A DNA stretch of 50,436 nucleotides from Micromonospora zingiberis (GCF_004331455.1 NZ_SJJR01000030.1:1-50436); one strand, 5' to 3'; shown: positions 16,659 through 25,498, counted from the first letter of the stretch. Notes: generated from the letters alone by a model not told the origin. Translations and numbers: made by a program.

Positions 16659-16687
16659 CGGGTGGAGTCGGGTCGGGAGAGGGGTGG

Positions 16688-17086
16688 TCAGCGGGGGGTT
16701 GGGGTGATTACCGAGTTGGTGAGGCGGTCGTGTAGGCCGCGGCGGTGCTGGTCCATCAGCAGGGCGGGTACGACCAGGGCCAGGAGCACGCCACGCAGGA
16801 GGGCCCGGAGCACGCCGATTCGGCCACCGTCGGTCCAGTCCACGCAGCGGATCCGGGTCAGGTACATGCCGGGAGTCTGCGCGAACAGGCCGAGGAAGAT
16901 CGCGTACTCCACGATCAGCACGACGACCGGCGCCCAGGCGTCGCGCGCCGGGGTGGCGAACAGGCCGGCCGCGAGCAGGCAGAGCACCCAGTCGATGAGC
17001 AGCGCTCCGAACCGGCGCCCGAGGTCGGCCGGGGTGAAGTCGGGGTCGACGGCGGGCGGTGTCGGGCGGTGCGGCTGGGTGGTCAC
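16688..17086 (-). CDS. RDD family membrane protein
   Basis: 132 residues from GTG 17086. It has the RDD fold with three hydrophobic segments: ALLIDWVLCLLAAGLFA with the preceding RRFGA (R and D of the RDD name), then VVVLIVEYAIFLGLF, and LLRGVLLALVVPALLMD. TPGMYLTRIRCVD and RGLHDRLTNSVI are typical of the family. The more upstream TTG 17095 is rejected because the -10 box TAGTCT (17095-17100, minus strand) would overlap it and lies 8 bases before GTG 17086. It is the usual neighbour of glnA. Role unknown, perhaps transport. Confidence 0.88.
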   Translation of the reverse strand: MTTQPHRPTPPAVDPDFTPADLGRRFGALLIDWVLCLLAAGLFATPARDAWAPVVVLIVEYAIFLGLFAQTPGMYLTRIRCVDWTDGGRIGVLRALLRGVLLALVVPALLMDQHRRGLHDRLTNSVITPTPR

Positions 17087-17094
17087 AGCGGGCA

Positions 17095-17100
17095 AGACTA
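17095..17100 (-). promoter_or_regulatory. -10 box of the RDD gene
   Basis: TAGTCT on the minus strand, eight bases before GTG 17086; leaderless layout. Confidence 0.55.
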
Positions 17101-17167
17101 CTCAGGGCGGCAGCACCGGGCCGGCGCAGGTCCGACGCGTGGTGTCGAAACGGACCAATAGCAGGAA

Positions 17168-17183
17168 GTTTCACTAGACTGAC
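17168..17183 (-). promoter_or_regulatory. Possible second GlnR half-box upstream of glnA
   Basis: On the minus strand GTCAG-N6-GAAAC, one mismatch from the GlnR consensus gTnAC-N6-GaAAc. It overlaps TAGACT (17175-17180, plus strand), a possible -10 for glnA. Confidence 0.35.
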
Positions 17184-17249
17184 ACAGCCGGACCAGTCTC
17201 TCCGGTCACGGCGTCCACACCCTGTTTGCCGTGACACACCGCGAGGGAC

Positions 17250-17265
17250 GTAACACGGCAGAAAC
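17250..17265 (+). promoter_or_regulatory. GlnR box of glnA
   Basis: GTAAC-ACGGCA-GAAAC is an exact match to the actinomycete GlnR consensus gTnAC-N6-GaAAc, 80 bases upstream of the glnA start. GlnR activates glnA under nitrogen limitation in streptomycetes and relatives, so the same control is likely here. Confidence 0.65.
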
Positions 17266-17344
17266 ACTGGAGACATGGCCGGGCAACCGCACGGCCATAG
17301 CGTCGCCAGGAGCCTAGCTAACCGTGGACGTGCCAGGAGGACGA

Positions 17345-18769
17345 GTGTTCGCCAATCCCGAGGAACTCCTGCGATACCTCAAGAACGAGGACGTGAAGTT
17401 CGTCGACGTACGTTTCTGTGACCTGCCCGGCGTGATGCAGCACTTCAATCTGCCGGTGGAGTCGGTCGACGAAAGCTTCTTCACCGACGGTCTCGCTTTC
17501 GACGGATCGTCGATCCGTGGTTTCCAGGCGATCCACGAGTCGGACATGCTCCTGCTCCCGGACGTCGCCACCGCCTTCATCGACCCCTTCCGCGCGCAGA
17601 AGACCCTCGCGCTGAACTTCTTCATCCACGACCCGTTCACGCGTGAGGCGTACTCCCGTGACCCGCGGAACGTGGCGAAGAAGGCCGAGGCGTACCTCGC
17701 CGCCAGTGGCATCGCGGACACCGCGTACTTCGGCCCCGAGGCGGAGTTCTACATCTTCGACTCGATCCGCCACGAGACCTCCGCCCACCAGGCCTTCTAC
17801 TACATCGACTCGATCGAGGGCGCCTGGAACACCGGCCGCGAGGAAGAGGGCGGCAACCGGGGCTACAAGACCGCGTACAAGGGCGGGTACTTCCCGGTGC
17901 CGCCGGTCGACCACTACGCCGACCTGCGCGACCAGATCGTCCGCAAGCTGATCGACACCGGCTTCACCGTCGAGCGCTCGCACCACGAGGTCGGCACCGC
18001 CGGCCAGGCGGAGATCAACTACAAGTTCTCCACCCTGCTGCACGCCGGTGACCAGCTCCAGCTGTTCAAGTACATCGTCAAGAACACCGCCTGGGCCGCC
18101 GGCAAGACCGCGACCTTCATGCCGAAGCCGCTCTTCGGCGACAACGGCTCCGGCATGCACACCCACCAGAGCCTCTGGCTCAACGGTGAGCCGCTGTTCT
18201 ACGACGAGACCGGCTACGCCGGCCTGTCGGAGACCGCCCGCTGGTACATCGGCGGCCTGCTGCACCACGCCCCGTCGCTGCTGGCCTTCACCAACCCGAC
18301 GGTCAACTCGTACCGTCGCCTGGTGCCGGGCTACGAGGCGCCGGTCAACCTGGTCTACTCGCAGCGCAACCGCTCCGCCTGCACCCGCATCCCGGTCACC
18401 GGCAGCAACGCCAAGGCCAAGCGGGTCGAGTTCCGGGTGCCGGACCCGTCGGCCAACGTCTACCTCGCCTTCTCGGCGATGCTGATGGCCGGCCTGGACG
18501 GCATCAAGAACAAGATGGAGCCGCCGGCTCCGATCGACAAGGACCTCTACGACCTCCCGCCGGAGGAGTGGGGCGACGTCAAGCAGGTGCCGGGCTCGCT
18601 GCCGGCCGTGCTCGACTCGCTTGAGTCCGACCACGACTACCTGCTCGACGGTGGCGTCTTCACCCCCGACCTGATCTCCACCTGGATCGACTGGAAGCGG
18701 GCCAACGAGGTCGACCCGGTGCGCCTGCGCCCGACCCCGCACGAGTTCGCCATGTACTTCGACTGCTGA
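17345..18769 (+). CDS. glnA: Glutamine synthetase type I (GlnA1)
   Basis: 474 residues; makes glutamine from glutamate, ammonia and ATP as a cytoplasmic dodecamer. The beta-grasp domain opens with FANPEELLRYLKNEDVKFVD. FDGSSIRGF, the metal site FGPEAEFYIFD, the ATP site GSGMHTHQSLW and the flexible loop around NPTVNSYRRLVPGYEAP are intact. The regulatory site DLYDLPPEE places the adenylylated tyrosine at residue 402, the target of GlnE encoded at 25618-28665. GTG 17345 follows GGAGG closely and gives the standard N-terminus; GTG 17324 has no ribosome site. Confidence 0.97.
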   Translation: MFANPEELLRYLKNEDVKFVDVRFCDLPGVMQHFNLPVESVDESFFTDGLAFDGSSIRGFQAIHESDMLLLPDVATAFIDPFRAQKTLALNFFIHDPFTREAYSRDPRNVAKKAEAYLAASGIADTAYFGPEAEFYIFDSIRHETSAHQAFYYIDSIEGAWNTGREEEGGNRGYKTAYKGGYFPVPPVDHYADLRDQIVRKLIDTGFTVERSHHEVGTAGQAEINYKFSTLLHAGDQLQLFKYIVKNTAWAAGKTATFMPKPLFGDNGSGMHTHQSLWLNGEPLFYDETGYAGLSETARWYIGGLLHHAPSLLAFTNPTVNSYRRLVPGYEAPVNLVYSQRNRSACTRIPVTGSNAKAKRVEFRVPDPSANVYLAFSAMLMAGLDGIKNKMEPPAPIDKDLYDLPPEEWGDVKQVPGSLPAVLDSLESDHDYLLDGGVFTPDLISTWIDWKRANEVDPVRLRPTPHEFAMYFDC

Positions 18770-18786
18770 TCCACGATCAGCACAAC

Positions 18787-18820
18787 TCGGGCCGGCTCCG
18801 CACCCGCGGAGCCGGCCCGA
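18787..18820 (+). terminator. glnA terminator
   Basis: Perfect 15-bp stem TCGGGCCGGCTCCGC with its complement around ACCC, 17 bases after the glnA stop. Confidence 0.85.
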
Positions 18821-18858
18821 CCACTTCCCACCCCACCCACCCCACCCCCACTCGCCGA

Positions 18859-18918
18859 GTTGATCAAGAGGTTTGCGTCAGGATCCCGGCTGACGCTGAC
18901 GCAAACTTCTTGATCAAC
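18859..18918. repeat. Intergenic palindrome family B, copy 2
   Basis: Arms 18859-18879 (GTTGATCAAGAGGTTTGC plus GTC) and 18898-18918, one mismatch, 18-base loop beginning AGGATCCCGGCTG. It matches the element after lipB in length, arms and loop start. It lies between the glnA terminator and the padR promoter. Confidence 0.85.
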
Positions 18919-18937
18919 CGGGCGATGGGGGGCGGGG

Positions 18938-18959
18938 ATACCTTCGTGGGCGGTATATT
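18938..18959 (+). promoter_or_regulatory. padR promoter with candidate operator
   Basis: ATACC-N9-GGTAT inverted repeat (18938-18956) runs into the -10 box TATATT (18954-18959), which is 6 bases before GTG 18966. A PadR dimer bound here would block its own leaderless promoter. Confidence 0.5.
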
Positions 18960-18965
18960 GGGTGG

Positions 18966-19325
18966 GTGGATACGCCGTTGCGCGAACCAACCTTCCTGAT
19001 CCTCACCGCGCTGGCCCGTGAGCCGATGCACGGTTACGCGATCATCGGCGAGGTCGTCGGTCTCTCCGACGGACGGCTCTCGCTGCGCCCCGGCACCCTC
19101 TACGGTGCGCTGGACCGGCTCACCGACGCCGGCCTGGTCGAACTGGATCGGGAGGAGACCGTCGACGGGCGGCTACGCCGCTACTACCGCCTCTCCCCGA
19201 GCGGGGACGCCACGCTCGCGGCCGAGACCGAACGGCTACGACGCAACGTCGAGGCGGCCACCGCGCGCCTACGCGCCCGCCGGGTGCAGCCACTGGCGCC
19301 GCGAACCGCCGGAGGGCTGGCATGA
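18966..19325 (+). CDS. PadR family transcriptional regulator
   Basis: 119 residues. The winged helix is typical: ILTALAREPMHGYAIIGEV, then LRPGTLYGALDRLTDAGLVEL and a basic wing YYRLSPSG. A short C-terminal helix follows (AETERLRRNVEAATARL). Its last four bases overlap the next gene (ATGA), so the two are co-translated. It probably senses an envelope or drug signal and represses the pair. Confidence 0.9.
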   Translation: MDTPLREPTFLILTALAREPMHGYAIIGEVVGLSDGRLSLRPGTLYGALDRLTDAGLVELDREETVDGRLRRYYRLSPSGDATLAAETERLRRNVEAATARLRARRVQPLAPRTAGGLA

Positions 19326-20308
19326 ACAGACTGGAGCGTCGCTACCGGCGGCTGCTGTGGGCGTACCCGGCGAACTATCGCCGGGAGCGCAGCGAGGAGA
19401 TCGTCGGCACGTACCTCGACCTGGCCGGCCCGGGACGACGTTGGCCCTCCCCGGCGGACGTCGCCGACCTGGTGCGCGGTGGCCTCCGTCAGCGGCTCCG
19501 GGCCGCCGGCGCCAACGATCTCCTCCCCGGGGTACGCCTCGCCGCGCTCCTCGCCCTGACCACCGCCACCTTCCTGGCCGGCTTCTGGGCGGTCCTCGAA
19601 TGGCAGTCGCCGCCCGCCGGAGCCGGCGTCCCGGCCTTCGGGCCGTTCGTCTCGATCGGCGCGGTCGCCTGGTTCGCCTGGCTGCTGGCCGCCCTGCTCA
19701 CCCTGGTCGCACCCGGCCGGCCGACCCGGGCGGCGGTCGCCGCGGCGATGCTGCTGACCGCGACCACGCCGTTGGTGAGTCTGGTCATCGACGTGCCCCG
19801 ACCGCCGCTGTACGTGCTGCTTCCGCCGGTCGTACTCGGAGTGCTGGCGCTCGCGGTCGACGGCCGCCTGCCGCTGGCGGCCCGCGTCCTGCCGATCACG
19901 GCGGCGCTCGCCGGTGCCAGCCTCGACGCCTTCTGGAACCGGCCAGGCGCGTACTGGGGCTGGTACAACTGGACCGCTGAGCAGGTGTTGCCGGCCGCCG
20001 GCGGGGCGCTGCTGGCGGTCGCCCTGCTGCTCGCCGTCGGGCTGGGCATCCGCCGCGACAGGCGGGGCTGGTGGACGGTGATGGTCCTGCTCACCCCGGT
20101 TGGCCTGCTCAACGTGCACCCGCTTGCCGGTGCGGTGGACGGCCTCGCCAGCGCTGCCACCCGCCCGACCTACCCGACCATGGTCGCCACCGCCATCACC
20201 GTCGGCCTGCTCGGGGCGGCCCTACTGCCGGCGGCTGTGGCGTTGCGCCGCCGGCAGGTCGTGCCCGAGCCCGTCGCGCCCTGTCCGACCTGCGGCGCCC
20301 ACCGCTGA
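19322..20308 (+). CDS. Membrane protein co-operonic with PadR
   Basis: 328 residues. The N-terminus MNRLERRYRRLLWAYPANYR, followed by RRERSEEIVGTYLDLA, is the start seen on many actinobacterial membrane proteins that travel with PadR regulators. About eight hydrophobic helices follow. The C-terminus ends CPTCGAH, a short cysteine/histidine tail that might bind metal. There is no enzymatic motif. Function unknown. Confidence 0.75.
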   Translation: MNRLERRYRRLLWAYPANYRRERSEEIVGTYLDLAGPGRRWPSPADVADLVRGGLRQRLRAAGANDLLPGVRLAALLALTTATFLAGFWAVLEWQSPPAGAGVPAFGPFVSIGAVAWFAWLLAALLTLVAPGRPTRAAVAAAMLLTATTPLVSLVIDVPRPPLYVLLPPVVLGVLALAVDGRLPLAARVLPITAALAGASLDAFWNRPGAYWGWYNWTAEQVLPAAGGALLAVALLLAVGLGIRRDRRGWWTVMVLLTPVGLLNVHPLAGAVDGLASAATRPTYPTMVATAITVGLLGAALLPAAVALRRRQVVPEPVAPCPTCGAHR

Positions 20309-20445
20309 ACGGCGTCACCTGACCGACCGCGCCGAGGCCAGCGCGTGGTCGGTCGGGTGCCGATCAGGCCGGCCAGGGCTTCCGGCCCTGCGCCCGGCCG
20401 TGGGGTGGGGCAGGCGGACAGGAGTCGGCGCTGGTTCGACCAGGC

Positions 20446-22383
20446 TCAGTCGAAGCGGATGCGGTGTAGCCGGGGCAGGGCCCAGATCACCAGGCCGACC
20501 AGCAGCAGGGTCATCGCCACCGCACCTGGGGCCTTCACCAGCCGGGCCAGGTTGGTGCCGTCGGGCAGGGTGAGGAAGGCGGCCAGCGCGCTGGGCAGCA
20601 CGAACCAGCAGGTCCGGGTTGCCGCCACCGCGAGCACCGCCAGCGGCCAGGTCACGTACCAGGGGTGGAACACCGGCGCGAGAATCACCGTGGCGGCCAG
20701 CGCCACCCCGGCCCCGAGCAGCGTCGGCCTACTGCGCCGCTCGGCTGCCGGCGGGCCGCTTGGCCACCCGACCCCACCTGGCGTGCCCGTCGGCTCGACC
20801 GAGTGCAAAGCGTGCCTCGGCTCGGCCGAGTCCAACGCGCGGCTCGGCTCGGCCGAGTCCAACGCGCGGCTCGGCTCGGCCGAGTCCAACGTGCGCGTCG
20901 GGTCGGTGACGGACATCGACTCGGCGGGGTCCACGGTGCGCAGCGCGGACCAGGTCCGCCACCAGAGCAGCACCAGGAAGCCGGCCAGCAGGACCAACCC
21001 GACGACACGGGCCACCGGCACCGCGCCAAGGTGCCGGCCGGCCAACTCGCCGGCGTAGTCGACGACCATGCCGACCGCCGTCGGCGGCGAGGTCCACTGC
21101 ACGGTGTCGCCGCTGCTGCCCAGCCCGCCTATCCAGCCCAGCCCGAGGCCGGAGAGCAGCGAGGTCAGCACCAGAGCGCCGACCACCCCGACGGCGAGGA
21201 GGCCACCGTCGCGCGACAACGACGGCAAGGTGGGTCGGCCGCGTACCGCCAGCAGCGCCGCGAACGGCAGCACCACCACGGCGGTGGCCTTCACCGACAC
21301 CGCCAGCCCGAGCAGCGCCCCGGCCACCAGCAGCCGGGCGGCCGCCAGCGCCGCGAACCGGCCCGACGGCAGCTGGCCCGAAGCGGTCCGGCCCGACGGC
21401 AGCCCACTCGGAGCGGTCCGGCCTGACCGCAGCCAACGCGGAGCAGCAGTCCGGCCTGACGGCAGTTGGCCTGGGGTAGTCGCCGGCCGGTCCGGACGGC
21501 GGACCAGGAGCAGCAGGCCGGGCAGGAGCAGGCCGAGCATCACCGCGTCGTTGTGCGCGCCGGCGACCAGGTGCACGCCGACCAGCGGGGAGGCCAGCAG
21601 CAGCCAGGTTGCCCGCCGGGCCGGCACGCCGGCCGCCCGGGCCAGGCCGGGCAGGCAGAGCGCCGCCACCAGCAATCCGGCCACCGCCAGCAGCCGCAGC
21701 AGCGCCACCGTGCCGACCAGGCCACCGCCGAGCAGCACGGCCAGGGCGGCGAGCAGCACGAAGAACGGGCCGTACGGGGCGGGGGTGTCCCGCCAGACCG
21801 GCGCGACCGCGTCCAGCCAGGGGCAGCCGGCCGCAGCCACCCCGATGGCGTACGGATCAGCGCCGTCGGCGTACACCCAGCCCTGACAGGCGTACGAGTA
21901 GACGTCGCGGCTACCCAGCGGGGCGGTGGACAGCAGCGGCAGCGCCCACAGCCCGGCGGTGCGGTACGCCCACCGGGCCGACGGGGCGCCGTCGCGCAGT
22001 GCCCACCAGGCACCGACCATGGCGGCGGTGCCCGCCAGCCAGAGCACCACGGTCAGCGGACCGTCGTCGGAGTCCCAGACGCGGATGGTGGTCTCGTCGG
22101 GTAACGCACCGCCCAGGAAACCGGCGATGGCCAGCAGCAGCGCTCCGGCCAGGCCGATCCAGCGGACGATCCGGTCCCGGGTGGTCACCGGACGGGAATC
22201 ACGGCCGGTGACCGCCCGAGCCTCGGCGCGGGCGTCGGAGGCCGGGTCTGAGCCGGTGACCGAGGCCGGGGCGGAGCCGGCTTCGGAGGCCGGGTCTGAG
22301 CCGGTGACGGAGGCCCGGTCGGAGCCGGCTTCGGAGCCGGTGGCGGAGGCCCGGTCGGAGCGGGCGGCGCCGGGGTCGGTCAC
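20446..22383 (-). CDS. MptB-like polyprenol-phosphomannose-dependent mannosyltransferase, repeat-expanded paralogue
   Basis: 645 residues from GTG 22383 (GGAGAGG upstream). It is a multi-pass GT-C enzyme with PLGSRDVYSYACQGWVYADG, VWRDTPAPYGPFFVLL, ASPLVGVHLVAGAHNDAVM and ILAPVFHPWYVTWPLAVLA, all shared with the neighbour at 22398. Such enzymes add alpha-1,6-mannose to envelope lipoglycans from polyprenyl-P-mannose outside the membrane. Three low-complexity stretches absent from the neighbour are present: an N-terminal Ser/Asp/Ala/Gly tail of about 60 residues, a PSGRTA-type repeat in a loop (21357-21470) and an LDSAEPSRA repeat (20816-20896). A much longer open frame upstream overlaps the next gene and is not real. 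Confidence 0.82.
   Translation of the reverse strand: MTDPGAARSDRASATGSEAGSDRASVTGSDPASEAGSAPASVTGSDPASDARAEARAVTGRDSRPVTTRDRIVRWIGLAGALLLAIAGFLGGALPDETTIRVWDSDDGPLTVVLWLAGTAAMVGAWWALRDGAPSARWAYRTAGLWALPLLSTAPLGSRDVYSYACQGWVYADGADPYAIGVAAAGCPWLDAVAPVWRDTPAPYGPFFVLLAALAVLLGGGLVGTVALLRLLAVAGLLVAALCLPGLARAAGVPARRATWLLLASPLVGVHLVAGAHNDAVMLGLLLPGLLLLVRRPDRPATTPGQLPSGRTAAPRWLRSGRTAPSGLPSGRTASGQLPSGRFAALAAARLLVAGALLGLAVSVKATAVVVLPFAALLAVRGRPTLPSLSRDGGLLAVGVVGALVLTSLLSGLGLGWIGGLGSSGDTVQWTSPPTAVGMVVDYAGELAGRHLGAVPVARVVGLVLLAGFLVLLWWRTWSALRTVDPAESMSVTDPTRTLDSAEPSRALDSAEPSRALDSAEPRHALHSVEPTGTPGGVGWPSGPPAAERRSRPTLLGAGVALAATVILAPVFHPWYVTWPLAVLAVAATRTCWFVLPSALAAFLTLPDGTNLARLVKAPGAVAMTLLLVGLVIWALPRLHRIRFD
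20816..20896 (-). repeat. 27-bp in-frame minisatellite, 3 units
   Basis: Three 27-base units (20816-20842, 20843-20869, 20870-20896), the first two identical, encode the nonapeptide ALDSAEPSR in tandem within the mannosyltransferase. A degenerate fourth unit precedes them. Confidence 0.85.
21357..21470 (-). repeat. About 30-bp imperfect in-frame repeat
   Basis: About four degenerate units built on CGGCCCGACGGCAG encode LPSGRTA-like repeats in a loop of the same mannosyltransferase. Confidence 0.65.
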
Positions 22384-22397
22384 CGGCGTACCTCTCC

Positions 22398-23807
22398 TCA
22401 GTCGGCGGGAACGGGGCGGCGAGCCACCCGAGCCGACCGTACCAAGCGGACCGCCACCACGATCACGAACAGTGTCATCAGCGGCGCACCGATCGTCTTG
22501 GTGTGCCGGGGCAGCCCGGTGCCGTCGGCCAGTACGTGGAACGCGGAGAACACCGTCACCGCGCTGAACCACCAGGTGCGGTGGGCGGTGGCGGCGAGCA
22601 GGGCCAGCGGCCAGAACCAGTACCACGGGTGGAACAGCGGGGCCAGCGCCACCGTGGCGGTCAGCGCCAGGGCGGCGTGCCACAGCGGCTCCCGGTGCCG
22701 GGCCCGGAACCAGAGCCAGACCAGCAGCGCCGCCAGCACCACCATGCCGATCGCCCGGGTCACCGGCAGCGCGTCGATGTGCAGTCCGAAGGGCAGTACC
22801 AGGTAGCCGATGGTCTGCCCGACGGCGGTCGGCGGCGAGGTCCAGGCGATCACCTCGTTGCCGTGCGACAGGCCGGTGATCCAGCCCAGGTCCAGCCCGG
22901 CGGCGAGGGTAACCCCGATCAGGGTGGCCACCGCGCCGCCGACCACCGGCGTACCGTCGCGCAGCAGCCCGCGCAGGGAGAAGCCGCCGGTGATCGCGGC
23001 GAGCGCCGCGAACGGGACCACCACCAGTGCGGTCACCTTGACGCCGGCGGCCAGGCCGAGCACCACGCCGCCGGCCAGCAGCAGCCACCTGCGACCCGGC
23101 CAGGTGACCACGATGGCCAGTCCGGCCACCAGCAGCCCGACCATCATCGCGTCGTTGTGTACCCCGGAGATCAGGTGCACGCCCACCAGCGGGCTGGCCA
23201 GGGCCAGCCAGAGGGCCCGCTCGACCGGTACGCCGCAGCGGCGGGCCAGCACCGGCAGGCAGGCCGCGGTGAGCACCACGCCGGCCACCGCGAGCACCCG
23301 GAACAGCGCGATGCTGCCGAGCAGCGAGCCGGTCACGGCCACCACCGCACCGGAGATCACCACGAACAGTGGACCGTACGGCGCCGGGGTGTCCCGCCAG
23401 ATGTACGACATGGTGTCCAGCCAGGGGCAGGGCAGGGCGGAGACCCCGTACTCGTACGGGTTGATGCCGTTGGAGTAGCTGGCCCCCTGGCAGGCGTAGG
23501 CGTACGCGTCGCGGCTGCCCAGCGGCGGTGTGACCAGGAACGGCAGGATCCACAGCCCGGCGGTGACCAGCGCCCATCGGACCGAGGGCACCCGGTCACG
23601 CACCACCCACCAGGCCACCGCCATGGCGATGGTGCCGAACAGCCACAACCCGATGATCAGTGGTCCGTTCGTACCGAGCCAGATCTTCACCGGGTTGGGT
23701 CGCAGGTCTCCGTCGGGTAGGGCGCCGCCGAGGAAGGCGGCCACCGCCAACATGATCGATCCGGCTAGTCCAGTCCAGCGCACGAGGTGATGGGGCACGC
23801 CCGCCAT
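22398..23807 (-). CDS. MptB-like polyprenol-phosphomannose-dependent alpha-1,6-mannosyltransferase
   Basis: 469 residues, about 12 transmembrane helices, compact relative to its paralogue. GT-C features: PPLGSRDAYAYACQGASYSNG, IWRDTPAPYGPLFVVI, ASPLVGVHLISGVHNDAMM and LAPLFHPWYWFWPLALLA. This matches the MptA/MptB family that elongates the mannan of lipomannan-type glycolipids. It lies 14 bases before the downstream paralogue, so both are one operon; they are diverged tandem duplicates. The ATG at 23807 is 35 bases from the divergent membrane-protein gene. Confidence 0.85.
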   Translation of the reverse strand: MAGVPHHLVRWTGLAGSIMLAVAAFLGGALPDGDLRPNPVKIWLGTNGPLIIGLWLFGTIAMAVAWWVVRDRVPSVRWALVTAGLWILPFLVTPPLGSRDAYAYACQGASYSNGINPYEYGVSALPCPWLDTMSYIWRDTPAPYGPLFVVISGAVVAVTGSLLGSIALFRVLAVAGVVLTAACLPVLARRCGVPVERALWLALASPLVGVHLISGVHNDAMMVGLLVAGLAIVVTWPGRRWLLLAGGVVLGLAAGVKVTALVVVPFAALAAITGGFSLRGLLRDGTPVVGGAVATLIGVTLAAGLDLGWITGLSHGNEVIAWTSPPTAVGQTIGYLVLPFGLHIDALPVTRAIGMVVLAALLVWLWFRARHREPLWHAALALTATVALAPLFHPWYWFWPLALLAATAHRTWWFSAVTVFSAFHVLADGTGLPRHTKTIGAPLMTLFVIVVAVRLVRSARVARRPVPAD

Positions 23808-23842
23808 GCTGCCAGTACCGTGAGCGCGGTACGGAGGTGGGC

Positions 23843-25498
23843 ATGCGGGGCAGTCGGGTGGTGGCGCTGGCCACCGCGTCCGCCGGGGCGCTCGGTGTGG
23901 CGTACCTCATCCTCCCGGTGATGGGCTCGGACCTGGCGGCGCAGGTGGCCCGGGCCGACTTCTTCGCCGCGCACGGCCCGACCCCGGTCGACCTGCGCTG
24001 GTACGGCGGAGTCCAGCAGTTCGGCTACAGCCTGCTCGCCCAGCCGGTGATGGCCCTGCTCGGGGTACGCCTCACCGGTGTCGTCGGCCTGGTCGCGGCG
24101 GCGACCCTGTTCGCCGCGCTGCTGGTACGGACCCGGGTGCCCCGGCCGCTGCTCGGCAGCCTGGTCGGGGTGGCCACCATCGCCGGCAACCTGGTTTCCG
24201 GCCGGGTGACGTACGGCCTCGGGGTGGCCTTCGGCCTGGCCGCCCTCCTCGCCCTCACCTGGCGACCCGCGTTAGCCGGGGCAACCCGCCCGGGCGGGCG
24301 GCTGCCGGTCGTGCTGGCCGGGGTGGGCGCGGCGCTGGCGTCGGCGACCAGCCCGGTGGCGGGCCTCTTCGTCGGTCTCGCCGGGGTCGCCCTGCTGCTG
24401 TCCCGCCGGTACGCCGACGGGCTGACCCTCGCCCTGGCCGCCGCCCTGCCGTTGGGCGTGACCGCGCTGCTGTTCGGCGACGGCGGTTGGATGAACATCA
24501 GTCGTACCGACACGATCCGGGCGGCGGTGACCGCCCTGCTGGCGGCCGCGCTGGTCGGGTACCGGCCGGTGCGGATCGGCGCGCTGCTGGCGGCCGGCGG
24601 GGTGGTCACGGCGGCGCTGGTGCACACTCCGGTCGGGCTGAACGCCACCCGGCTGGCCACCATGTTCGCGCTGCCCGTGCTGGCCGCCACGGTCCGTCGC
24701 CCCGCCTGGCTGGCCCGTGTGTCGTCGCCGACGCGGCGCCCCGGCGACCCGGTGCGGCCGTCCCGCGACGGCGCGATCGGACGCGTCGGCCCGGGCTGGC
24801 GGCGGAGGTCCGGGTCGGTCGCGGTGGCCGCGCTGCTGGCGGCGGTGTGTTGGTGGCAGCCGCCGGTGGTCCCCGCCGACCTGCGCAGCATCGGTGACCC
24901 GACCAGCGATCCGGGCTACTTCGCGCCGCTGCGGGCCGAACTGGACCGGCGCGGGCTCACCGGCCGGTTGGAGGTGCCGCCGACCCGCAACTACTGGGAG
25001 GCGGCCCGACTCGGCGACGTGCCGCTGGCCCGGGGTTGGCTGCGGCAGGCCGACATCGACCGCAACCCGCTGTTTTTCACCACGGTGCCCGGTGCGGCCG
25101 GCACCGGTGTGCCGTTGACCGCGAGCAGCTACCGGGCCTGGCTGGACGCCAACGCGGTGCAGTACGTCGCGCTGCCCGACGTCCCGCTGTCCTGGGTCGG
25201 CCGGGCGGAGGCGGAGCTGGTCGACGCGGGCCTGCCGTACCTGACCGAGGTCTGGGCCGACCGGCACTGGCGGCTGTACGCGGTGACCGACCCGAGGCCA
25301 CTGGTCGGTGCCCCCGGCGAACTGCTCAGTGCGGACGGCGCCTCGGTCACCTTCCGCACCACCGGTGCCGCCACGGTGCCGGTCCGGGTCCGGCACAGCC
25401 GCTGGTTGACCGTCTCCGGCGGTGCGGGTGTCTCCGCCGACGGGGACTGGACGACGGTCACCGTGCCGCGTGCCGGCACGTACACCCTCGGCAGCTGA
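23843..25498 (+). CDS. Multi-pass membrane protein of unknown function
   Basis: 551 residues from ATG 23843, with ACGGAGG 5 bases upstream; GTG 23837 is inside that site. About 10 hydrophobic helices fill residues 5-350, and a soluble C-terminal domain of about 190 residues follows (contains YFAPLRAEL, LDANAVQYVALPD and a beta-rich end). The layout resembles large actinobacterial envelope glycosyltransferase-like proteins, but I see no catalytic motif. Its divergent position from the mannosyltransferases suggests a role in the same envelope pathway. Confidence 0.7.
   Translation: MRGSRVVALATASAGALGVAYLILPVMGSDLAAQVARADFFAAHGPTPVDLRWYGGVQQFGYSLLAQPVMALLGVRLTGVVGLVAAATLFAALLVRTRVPRPLLGSLVGVATIAGNLVSGRVTYGLGVAFGLAALLALTWRPALAGATRPGGRLPVVLAGVGAALASATSPVAGLFVGLAGVALLLSRRYADGLTLALAAALPLGVTALLFGDGGWMNISRTDTIRAAVTALLAAALVGYRPVRIGALLAAGGVVTAALVHTPVGLNATRLATMFALPVLAATVRRPAWLARVSSPTRRPGDPVRPSRDGAIGRVGPGWRRRSGSVAVAALLAAVCWWQPPVVPADLRSIGDPTSDPGYFAPLRAELDRRGLTGRLEVPPTRNYWEAARLGDVPLARGWLRQADIDRNPLFFTTVPGAAGTGVPLTASSYRAWLDANAVQYVALPDVPLSWVGRAEAELVDAGLPYLTEVWADRHWRLYAVTDPRPLVGAPGELLSADGASVTFRTTGAATVPVRVRHSRWLTVSGGAGVSADGDWTTVTVPRAGTYTLGS

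Noticed and set aside
20446..23577. A 1043-residue reading of the second mannosyltransferase
   Set aside because: Its N-terminal half overlaps the first mannosyltransferase in another frame and is Arg/Gly-rich; the real start is GTG 22383.
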